6,822 nt of DNA, from positions 1 to 6,822 of the forward strand of contig CAIUFU010000005.1 in NCBI GenBank assembly GCA_903898475.1, written 5' to 3'. The notes below the pieces were generated by a model that was not told the DNA's origin, searched no databases, and saw only the letters and a program-made list of their open reading frames with translations. This stretch comes from an uncultured Alphaproteobacteria bacterium (GTDB taxonomy: Bacteria > Pseudomonadota > Alphaproteobacteria > Rickettsiales > UBA1997). This document shows positions 1-5,291 of the stretch, one piece after another; the first letter of the stretch is position 1, and each line of letters opens with the position of its first letter. A program made the position numbers and the translations under genes.

Positions 1-44
1 CCAGGGCGATGTGGCAGGAACCACGCTGGACAGCCAGGACGATG
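1..44. repeat. G+C-rich imperfect 33-bp direct repeat at left edge
   Basis: CCAGGGCGATG (1-11) recurs as CCAGGACGATG (34-44), one mismatch in 11 bases and an offset of exactly 33 bp (11 codons). In the hemH frame the two copies encode ASSW and TSPW. By hand count bases 1-50 are 34/50 G+C against 21/50 for bases 51-100, so composition changes abruptly. The segment also contains short dyads such as CTGGACAGCCAG (26-37). It lies where a normal ferrochelatase C-terminus should be and ends at the window edge, as expected of a tandem or dispersed repeat that stopped an assembly. Only one full period and the start of another are visible, so the repeat class cannot be named. Confidence 0.45.
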
Positions 45-981
45 CCGGCACGCGCAGATATTCTTCAATGCCCAATTTGTGCGCCAATTCTTTATAATCG
101 ATGTCGAGTTCAACTAAAGTTTCTGAATGCTCCGACACAAAAGCAACCGGCACAATCACCGGAATTTTTTTATCCAAAGCCGCTCTTTTTATTTCTTGAT
201 CCAAACTCGGCGAAGTCCATTGCAATGGCCCTACTTTTGACTGGTAGCAAATTTGAAAATTAATTTCCTCTTCTTTAACCGAGCAGATTTCTGCCAAATT
301 TTCGACGATTTTTTTGGTAGTTTCAGTTACTTGAAAAACGTAAGGATCACCCCGATCAATCAGTTTTTGCGGCAAGCCATGCGCCGAAAATAAAAAACGA
401 AATTTAGTAAAATCAGCGCTCGATTTCAAAATTGTTTGCTTGATCAAAAAGCTGTGCGACTTGATAAATTCAGGCTCAGTCGGATAACAACACACTGTTT
501 TTGTCGCTACATTTTTTTCTGATTTTCGACGCACCGCCATGAATTTTTCGACAAAATCACTAATCGAAGACTCAGACGTGGCACTAGAAAATTGCGGATA
601 AAGCGGCAGTAAAATTAATTGATTGGGATCATATTTTCTAACTTCTTCAACCGTCTCTTCGGCGAATGGTTTCCAATAACGCATCGCAACAAAAACTTTA
701 AAATTTCCTGAAAATGACAATTCTTTTTCCAGCGCGTAAGCCTGAGCTACAGTGAAATCCAGAAGAGGCGATTTGCCGCCAATTTGCGCGTAAATTGCTT
801 GCGCTTTTTTCTCTCTTTTTGACGAAATAAATTTTGCTAAAAAATAACGAAATGGCTGCGGCAAACCAATAATGGCGCGGTCGTTAAATAAATTAAAAAG
901 AAATGGCTTAACCGATTCCAAAGCATCCGGACCACCCAAATTAAATAAAATTACGGCGGTTTTTTTGTTTATATTTTTCAT
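1..981 (-). CDS. hemH: Ferrochelatase, 3' end cut by window edge
   Basis: Ferrochelatase inserts Fe(II) into protoporphyrin IX, the last step of protoheme synthesis, usually at the inner face of the cytoplasmic membrane. The frame is open for 327 codons from an ATG (981-979) to the left edge. The N-terminus TAVILFNLGGPDALESVKPF (residues 8-27) is the family's opening strand. FLFSAHGLP (196-204) carries the catalytic His201. CYQSKVGPLQWTSPS (245-259) and VPVAFVSEHSETLVELDIDY (277-296) carry the conserved His285/Glu287 pair. The start overlaps the znuB stop by four bases (ATGA), which implies translational coupling. After YLRVPA (308-313) the expected Asn-containing C-terminal helix is replaced by SSWLSSVVPATSPW, encoded by G+C-rich repeat-like DNA. 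The last ~14 visible residues are therefore suspect: a repeat insertion or an assembly join. The family identity is secure; the C-terminus is not. Confidence 0.96.
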   Translation of the reverse strand, partial: MKNINKKTAVILFNLGGPDALESVKPFLFNLFNDRAIIGLPQPFRYFLAKFISSKREKKAQAIYAQIGGKSPLLDFTVAQAYALEKELSFSGNFKVFVAMRYWKPFAEETVEEVRKYDPNQLILLPLYPQFSSATSESSISDFVEKFMAVRRKSEKNVATKTVCCYPTEPEFIKSHSFLIKQTILKSSADFTKFRFLFSAHGLPQKLIDRGDPYVFQVTETTKKIVENLAEICSVKEEEINFQICYQSKVGPLQWTSPSLDQEIKRAALDKKIPVIVPVAFVSEHSETLVELDIDYKELAHKLGIEEYLRVPASSWLSSVVPATSPW

Positions 982-1769
982 TTAGAAATCATTTTTTTTG
1001 CACCCAAGCTGCCGATAAAAATCAGCGAAAAAATCACCACAATTGCTGAGCTAATTGTTAAATCATAAATCGTTGCAGCCTTAAATGACAAGGCCGCAAT
1101 CACTGTCGCCACAATAGGGCTTAACAACATCATTTGCTTGGCTGTACTTGAAAAAATTCGCGCAATTGCTGCTGGCAAAATCAAAAGTGCCGTCATTAAA
1201 AACACGCCGACAATCCGCGCCGACAAAGCAATTGCGACTGAAAGCAAAATTAAAAAAGACAAATTCCACAGCTCAATTTTGATGCCTTCAATTTGTGCTA
1301 AATCTTGGTTGGTGTTAATTAGTAAAAGTTTTTTGAAGGCAAAAATAACGTAAAAAATTGTAACTAGCGTAATTGCGGCGAGCGCACAAATATCAATGTT
1401 TCCTACCGTCAAAACGTCACCAAAAATGTAGGAAGTAAAAGAGAAATTTTTTAGCCACAAATCATTTAAAATCACCGACGTAGCCACGCAAAAATAAGAC
1501 AAAATCATTACGATTACATCTTTTGAAAAATAACGATTTTGTGAAATCAAGCGCACCAAAAATGCGAAAACGCAGGCGAAAAAAATAATCGCAGAAATTT
1601 GATTCAACTCACCAATTGCACCCAAAACTAACCCGAGCAAAATCGAGTGCGACAAAGCGTCGCCGAAATAAGATAATTTTTTCCACAAAACAAAAACGCC
1701 AAGTAACGACGAAGAAATTGCGATCAAAATTATGGCAAAAAAAGGATTAACCAGAAAAGTTTCAATCAC
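978..1769 (-). CDS. znuB: Zinc ABC transporter, integral membrane permease (ZnuB-like)
   Basis: This is an ABC-3 family permease that would form the membrane channel of a high-affinity Zn(II) (possibly Mn/Fe) importer with a ZnuC ATPase and a ZnuA binding protein. At 263 residues it has the usual family length. It is very hydrophobic throughout, compatible with seven to nine membrane segments. Family signatures are GVFVLWKKLSYFGDALSHS (24-42), with the conserved GDALSHS, then SYIFGDVLTV (113-122), GVFLMTALLILPAAIAR (188-204) and a C-terminal DLTISSAIVVI (236-246) where relatives often have D-x-P-x-G. The start is GTG at 1769-1767; no in-frame ATG lies between it and the upstream stop near 1800. 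Its TGA overlaps the hemH ATG by four bases. No znuC or znuA is adjacent: the next gene upstream is divergent. Metal specificity cannot be read from the sequence; zinc is inferred from resemblance to ZnuB. Confidence 0.93.
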   Translation of the reverse strand: MIETFLVNPFFAIILIAISSSLLGVFVLWKKLSYFGDALSHSILLGLVLGAIGELNQISAIIFFACVFAFLVRLISQNRYFSKDVIVMILSYFCVATSVILNDLWLKNFSFTSYIFGDVLTVGNIDICALAAITLVTIFYVIFAFKKLLLINTNQDLAQIEGIKIELWNLSFLILLSVAIALSARIVGVFLMTALLILPAAIARIFSSTAKQMMLLSPIVATVIAALSFKAATIYDLTISSAIVVIFSLIFIGSLGAKKMISK

Positions 1770-1799
1770 TTGAGTTTTTGTTTTTTCAATTATTAGAAT
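1770..1799 (+). promoter_or_regulatory. Sigma70-type promoter candidate for the small membrane protein gene
   Basis: TTGAGT (1770-1775) and TAGAAT (1794-1799) match the -35 and -10 consensus at 4/6 and 5/6, with an 18-bp spacer. Transcription would start near 1806, giving a leader of about 35 nt before the ATG at 1841. It lies in the 71-bp divergent gap with znuB, whose own promoter must read the other way; I could not pick a convincing minus-strand box pair. I saw no Zur-like palindrome in this gap. Confidence 0.4.
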
Positions 1800-1840
1800 T
1801 TAGCGCCTATCTTCCTTCTATCTTCAACAAACTTCGAACC

Positions 1841-2236
1841 ATGTCAGAAAAAACCAAAGAATCGCTTTCTGTTTTTATGAAAAAGCAAATCAGCGAAAAA
1901 TCTAGCAAAAAAACTTTAGCCAAAAAGCTCAACGCCGCCGCTGCAAAAAATTTGCAACCCGGTCAAGAAAAGGAAAAAGAAGGGGAAAGCCCTGAAGATG
2001 AAATGACCGATGAAGAAAAATTAGAAGAAGCCAAAAAAGCCTCCCGCAACAAAGCCGCAGGACAAGACCAAACTGAAATGTTAAAAAAGCTTTTCATGGA
2101 AAATTGCGCTAAATATTTGCTGATGATTTCAATGCTAGTCGTGCTTTCAATTGGCGTGATTAAATTTGGACCAGCAATGGTTGGTGCTTTAAACGGCTTG
2201 GTTACCAAAATGATTCTTGGGTCTTTTGGAAAATAG
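1841..2236 (+). CDS. Uncharacterised small charged protein with C-terminal membrane segment
   Basis: I do not recognise this 131-residue protein. The reading frame is open from about 1778 with a TTG, but ATG at 1841 is preferred because it follows the promoter candidate at a normal distance. Residues 1-85 are strongly hydrophilic: a Lys/Ser/Ala-rich basic part (4-36, with KKQ, KKTLAKKL and an NAAAAK run), then an acidic Glu-rich part (43-64), then a mixed basic part (65-84). This looks like disordered or helical linker sequence. Residues 92-108 (YLLMISMLVVLSIGVIK) are a clear membrane helix, followed by a Gly-rich hydrophobic tail (109-130) that could be a second re-entrant or membrane helix. 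There is no signal peptide, so a tail-anchored topology with a cytoplasmic N-terminus is the simplest reading. Codon choice matches its neighbours, which supports a real gene. It stands alone between divergent znuB and the pdh operon. Function is unknown; nearby genes give no firm clue. Confidence 0.75.
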   Translation: MSEKTKESLSVFMKKQISEKSSKKTLAKKLNAAAAKNLQPGQEKEKEGESPEDEMTDEEKLEEAKKASRNKAAGQDQTEMLKKLFMENCAKYLLMISMLVVLSIGVIKFGPAMVGALNGLVTKMILGSFGK

Positions 2237-2241
2237 CTAAA

Positions 2242-2265
2242 AAACCCCTCGGTTTGACTTTTTAT
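2242..2265 (+). terminator. Weak hairpin plus T-run after the small membrane protein gene
   Basis: Six bases after the TAG, AAACC (2242-2246) can pair with GGTTT (2251-2255) around the loop CCTC, and a T-rich stretch begins at 2259. The stem is only five base pairs with two G-C pairs, so intrinsic termination would be weak. It overlaps the -35 box of the pdhA promoter candidate, so the two roles may compete. Confidence 0.3.
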
Positions 2266-2282
2266 TTTGCCCAAATTACAAG
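2254..2282 (+). promoter_or_regulatory. Sigma70-type promoter candidate for the pdhA operon
   Basis: TTGACT (2254-2259, 5/6 to consensus) is followed after exactly 17 bp by TACAAG (2277-2282, 4/6). The predicted start near 2289 leaves a leader of about 35 nt to the pdhA ATG at 2324, the same distance as for the gene upstream. It would drive the whole pdhA-to-dnaG run. The -10 box is imperfect, so this remains a candidate. Confidence 0.42.
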
Positions 2283-2323
2283 TCCCAACCTTCATTTCTG
2301 GACTCAACTTACCCCTCAAAAAA

Positions 2324-3331
2324 ATGGTCAAAAAATCTGACGTAAAGCTGTCGCACAACCTTTCTAAAGAAAAAGAATTTTCTAAAAAAGAGCTACTCGA
2401 ATTTTACCGCGAAATGCTTTTGATCCGTCGCTTTGAAGAAAAAGCCGGACAACTTTACGGCATGGGATTAATCGCTGGATTCTGCCATCTTTACATCGGT
2501 CAAGAAGCAATCGCCACCGGCATGCGCGCCACCATGAAAGATGGAGACAAAGTAATCACAACTTACCGCGATCACGGCCACATGATTTCAGTTGGCTCTG
2601 ACCCGAAAAAAATTATGGCCGAACTTTTAGGTCGCCGTGACGGCTCTTCAAAAGGCAAAGGCGGCTCGATGCATTTATTTGATTTAGAAAAACATTTCTA
2701 CGGTGGCCACGGCATCGTCGGCGCCTCTGTGCCAATTGGCGCCGGACTTGCATTTGCCGATAAATATCGCGGCAACGCAAATGTCACTTACTGCTATTTC
2801 GGCGACGGCGCGGCACATCAAGGCCAAGTTTACGAAGCTTTCAACATGGCAAAATTGTGGAACCTGCCAGTTCTTTTCATTATTGAAAATAACCATTACG
2901 CCATGGGAACTTCACTTACTCGCGCCTCTTCAATTGACCAACTACACAAGCGCGGTATTGGCTTCAATATTCCTGGTGTAGAAATTAACGGGATGGATGT
3001 TTTTGATGTGATTCGTGACGCCCAAAAATGTGTCGATTTCGTGCGCTCCGGCAACGGTCCGATGGTTCTGGAAATGGACACTTACCGTTACCGCGGACAT
3101 TCAATGTCTGACCCCGCCACCTACCGCAGCAAAGAAGAATTAAACTGCAAAAAAGATTTAGATCCAATCGACTCTCTACGCGCCCACATCGAAAAAAACA
3201 AAATTGCCTCAGACGCTGAAATCAAAAAAATTGACGACTCAGTTAAAAATGAAGTTAACGAAATCGTAGAATTTGCCAAAAACTCTCCAGAGCCGGATGA
3301 ATCCGAGCTTTTAACTGAAATTTACAACTAA
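2324..3331 (+). CDS. pdhA: Pyruvate dehydrogenase E1 component, alpha subunit
   Basis: E1 alpha binds thiamine diphosphate and, with E1 beta, decarboxylates pyruvate and passes the acetyl group to the lipoyl arm of E2. At 335 residues it has the usual length for the heterotetrameric type. IRRFEEKAGQLYGMGLIAGF (34-53) and HLYIGQEA (55-62) are the entry signatures. SKGKGGSMH (109-117) and FYGGHGIVGASVPIGAG (125-141) follow. The ThDP/Mg motif starts at GDGAAHQGQ (160-168) and ends at ENN (188-190). YRYRGHSMSDP (254-264) corresponds to the loop that is phosphorylated in mitochondrial E1 alpha. I chose ATG 2324; the frame is open from a TTG at 2267, but that start would fall between the promoter boxes. 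The first ~20 residues are a nonconserved basic extension. pdhB follows two bases after the stop. No E2 (pdhC) or E3 (lpd) gene is in the window. The other option, a branched-chain oxoacid E1 alpha, fits less well. Confidence 0.97.
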   Translation: MVKKSDVKLSHNLSKEKEFSKKELLEFYREMLLIRRFEEKAGQLYGMGLIAGFCHLYIGQEAIATGMRATMKDGDKVITTYRDHGHMISVGSDPKKIMAELLGRRDGSSKGKGGSMHLFDLEKHFYGGHGIVGASVPIGAGLAFADKYRGNANVTYCYFGDGAAHQGQVYEAFNMAKLWNLPVLFIIENNHYAMGTSLTRASSIDQLHKRGIGFNIPGVEINGMDVFDVIRDAQKCVDFVRSGNGPMVLEMDTYRYRGHSMSDPATYRSKEELNCKKDLDPIDSLRAHIEKNKIASDAEIKKIDDSVKNEVNEIVEFAKNSPEPDESELLTEIYN

Positions 3332-3333
3332 AC

Positions 3334-4320
3334 ATGCTTAGAAAAATTACCGTTCGCGAAGCTCTGCGTGAGGCAATGGCTGAAGAAATGAGAACCAATC
3401 CAGAAGTTTTCGTCATGGGCGAAGAAGTTGCCGAGTATAATGGCGCTTACAAAATCACCCAAGGTTTGCTTGCTGAATTTGGCGAAAAGCGCGTAATCGA
3501 CACTCCAATCACCGAGCAAGGTTTTGCTGGGATTGCAATTGGTGCGGCTTTTACCGGATTAAAACCGGTTGTTGAATTTATGACTTTCAACTTTGCCATG
3601 CAGGCAATTGACCAAATCATTAACTCCGCTGCTAAAACCGGCTACATGTCGGGTGGACAAGTTCAATGCCCAATCGTGTTTCGTGGCCCAAATGGCGCGG
3701 CTTCTCGCGTTGGCGCTCAACACTCGCAATGCTACGCTGCTTGGTACGGCGCAATTCCTGGATTAAAAGTTGTGGCTCCTTACTCAGCTGCTGATTGCAA
3801 AGGCTTACTTAAAGCTGCAATTCGCGATCCAAATCCGGTAGTGTTTTTAGAAAATGAAATCACTTACGGCATGTCTTTTGAAGAAGAATATGACGAAGAT
3901 CACATTGTTGAAATCGGCAAAGCTGCCGTGCTTCGCGAAGGCAGCGATGTAACAATTATCGGCTTTTCTTTGGTGGTTAAATTTGCTCTTGAAGCCGCAG
4001 AAGAACTGGCCAAGGAAGGCATTAGTGCCGAAGTAATTGACCTTCGCACCATTCGTCCAATCGACCGCGAGACTATTGTTAATTCAGTTAAAAAAACCAG
4101 CCGCTGCGTCACAGTTGAAGAAGGTTTTCCATTCGCCTCAATCGGCAGTGAAATCGCTTCAATTTTGATGGAAGATGCTTTCGATTATTTGGATGCGCCG
4201 GTAAAAAAATTAGCTTCAGTTGATGCGCCTTTGCCTTACGCAGCAAATCTTGAAAGACTTTCTTTGCCTAAGACTCAAAACATTATTGACGCGGTTCGCG
4301 AGGTTTGTTTTAAAAATTAA
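3334..4320 (+). CDS. pdhB: Pyruvate dehydrogenase E1 component, beta subunit (no lipoyl domain)
   Basis: E1 beta pairs with E1 alpha to complete the ThDP site and provides the docking face for E2. The 328 residues comprise a pyrimidine-binding transketolase domain (about 5-180) and a transketolase C-terminal domain (about 195-315). Visible signatures are VFVMGEEVAEYNGAYK (25-40), DTPITEQGFAGIAIG (56-70) with the conserved Glu61, FMTFNFAMQAIDQIINSAAK (82-101), RGPNGAASRVGAQHSQ (117-132) with His130, and DLRTIRPIDRETIV (236-249). Many free-living alphaproteobacteria carry an E1 beta with an N-terminal lipoyl domain; here the protein starts directly at the catalytic domain, as in Rickettsia-type and mitochondrial proteins. 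The ATG lies two bases after the pdhA stop, and the stop shares one base (TAATG) with the next gene, so translation is probably coupled on both sides. Confidence 0.97.
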   Translation: MLRKITVREALREAMAEEMRTNPEVFVMGEEVAEYNGAYKITQGLLAEFGEKRVIDTPITEQGFAGIAIGAAFTGLKPVVEFMTFNFAMQAIDQIINSAAKTGYMSGGQVQCPIVFRGPNGAASRVGAQHSQCYAAWYGAIPGLKVVAPYSAADCKGLLKAAIRDPNPVVFLENEITYGMSFEEEYDEDHIVEIGKAAVLREGSDVTIIGFSLVVKFALEAAEELAKEGISAEVIDLRTIRPIDRETIVNSVKKTSRCVTVEEGFPFASIGSEIASILMEDAFDYLDAPVKKLASVDAPLPYAANLERLSLPKTQNIIDAVREVCFKN

Positions 4321-4670
4321 TGAAAGAGAATTTTCTCTACAAATTTGTTAAGAAATACCAAATTTCTAAACCACTTTTTATCGGCTATTTCATTGCCGTA
4401 TTTACGATTTTTTATTTCGGATTTTTTATTATTTTTGGCGACAAGGGCGCAATTCAGCTCTTCGTTTTAAAGAAACAAATCGACAATAAAGAGGCCACCA
4501 AGCAAGAAGTTTCAGGCAAAATGCAGGCCAAAGAAAATATGGTCAATGGCATGAAACCAGAGTCTCTCGACATTGATTTGCTAGACGAGCAAGCGCGAAA
4601 AGTTTTGGGATATGCCGGAAAAAACGAAGTCGTAATTTATCACGATAAATCCAACAAATCAGACCAATGA
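4320..4670 (+). CDS. FtsB/DivIC-like septum formation initiator protein
   Basis: This is a small bitopic division protein of 116 residues. A short basic cytoplasmic N-terminus (1-17) precedes a membrane helix (about 18-39, rich in Phe/Ile). A periplasmic coiled-coil segment follows (about 44-77), with LKKQIDNKEATKQEVSGK as the clearest part. The C-terminal PESLDIDLLDEQARKVLGYA (80-99) plus NEVVIY (102-107) is the signature of alphaproteobacterial septum formation initiators. In the family, FtsB/DivIC forms a trimer with FtsQ and FtsL and relays activation to FtsWI. The ATG shares one base with the pdhB TAA, and the TGA overlaps the next ATG by four bases. In many alphaproteobacteria the homologue sits just upstream of pdhA, so its association with pdh genes supports the identification while its downstream position is unusual. 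The orthology, not the family, is the uncertain part. Confidence 0.87.
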   Translation: MKENFLYKFVKKYQISKPLFIGYFIAVFTIFYFGFFIIFGDKGAIQLFVLKKQIDNKEATKQEVSGKMQAKENMVNGMKPESLDIDLLDEQARKVLGYAGKNEVVIYHDKSNKSDQ

Positions 4671-5284
4671 ATTTACAGCATGAATTTTACCGTAAGTGCC
4701 TTCACCTATTGCTGTTAGTGATTCCATTGACTTATCACTATTTGGGAAAATGGAAGGCCTTAATGATTTTCGCACCGATCACTTTGATCGTCATTTCTCT
4801 CGATTTTGCCCGCCGATATTCACCAAAAATTAAAAATTTTTTCGCTAAAATTTTCGGCCCCGTGCTTAGAGAACATGAACTAACCGGCGAAAAACTTTGT
4901 GGCGCTAGCTTTGTTGGTCTTGCCACTTGCCTTAATTTTTCACTATTTAAACCTGCAATCGCCATTTGTGGATTTTTAATTTTGGTAATCTCTGACACAG
5001 CAGCAGCCTTGATTGGAAAAAGCATCCCGAGCAAACCATTTTTTGAAAAATCGTCAGCCGGCTCTTTGTCGTTTTTTATTTTCGGATTATTAATTCTTGC
5101 TGGTTGCGGCATTGGTTTTCATATGGGTGCTTGGTTTTACGTTTTCGGAACTTTCGCCGTTTTCTGCGTCACCATGTTTGAAGCGCGACCAAGCCTTTTC
5201 AAGACTGACGACAATTTTGTTATCCCGATTGGATTCTCAGTAATAATGACTTTTTTTGATCTAGTCTGGAACTACTCCTATTAG
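4667..5284 (+). CDS. Dolichol/phytol/diacylglycerol kinase-family (SEC59/VTE5/DGK1-like) membrane protein
   Basis: This 205-residue polytopic membrane protein matches the CTP-dependent lipid/polyprenol kinase superfamily, which is also related to CDP-diglyceride synthetases. About six hydrophobic segments are visible, at roughly 12-26, 29-46, 80-92, 94-110, 131-150 and 155-170, plus one near the C-terminus (184-200). Conserved features are FYRKCLHL (7-14, an RKxxH pattern), LTGEKLCGASFVGLA (72-86), SDTAAALIGKSIPSKPF (109-125) with Asp110, and EKSSAGSLSFF (127-137), the KS-x-x-GS motif. DDNFVIPIG (181-189) is the usual D-N-x-x-x-P site near the C-terminus. The family phosphorylates a membrane alcohol (dolichol, phytol, diacylglycerol or another polyprenol); which one is used here cannot be told. 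Automatic annotations may call such proteins phosphatidate cytidylyltransferase, which I think is less exact. The start overlaps the preceding stop by four bases and dnaG begins seven bases after the TAG. Confidence 0.84.
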   Translation: MNLQHEFYRKCLHLLLLVIPLTYHYLGKWKALMIFAPITLIVISLDFARRYSPKIKNFFAKIFGPVLREHELTGEKLCGASFVGLATCLNFSLFKPAIAICGFLILVISDTAAALIGKSIPSKPFFEKSSAGSLSFFIFGLLILAGCGIGFHMGAWFYVFGTFAVFCVTMFEARPSLFKTDDNFVIPIGFSVIMTFFDLVWNYSY

Positions 5285-5291
5285 CTTTTTG

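Noticed and set aside
9..263. Plus-strand ORF of 84 codons
   Set aside because: It lies antisense to hemH, whose minus-strand frame has clear catalytic motifs throughout; the 84-residue product has no recognisable features.
1778..1840. TTG start adding 21 residues to the small membrane protein
   Set aside because: It falls within the promoter candidate, and ATG 1841 starts a typical hydrophilic N-terminus after a ~35-nt leader.
1770..1840. Possible Zur operator for znuB
   Set aside because: I looked for a TGTTATA-type palindrome in the divergent gap and found only A/T-rich sequence without convincing dyad symmetry.
2267..2323. TTG start adding 19 residues to pdhA
   Set aside because: The codon lies between the candidate -35 and -10 boxes, the extension is not conserved-looking, and ATG 2324 gives a normal E1 alpha length.
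1963..2358. Minus-strand ORF of 131 codons under the small membrane protein gene
   Set aside because: It is Ser/Phe-rich, as expected of the complement of Lys/Glu-rich coding DNA, and runs across the promoter and start of pdhA. The plus-strand frame has sensible codon use and a membrane helix.
2703..2981. Second plus-strand ORF inside pdhA (92 codons) and several antisense ORFs in pdhA and pdhB
   Set aside because: All are out of frame with strongly conserved E1 coding sequence and show no family features; they are shadows.
4738..5112. Minus-strand ORF of 124 codons opposite the lipid kinase gene
   Set aside because: It is antisense to a protein with recognisable family motifs and membrane segments, and has no plausible domain of its own.
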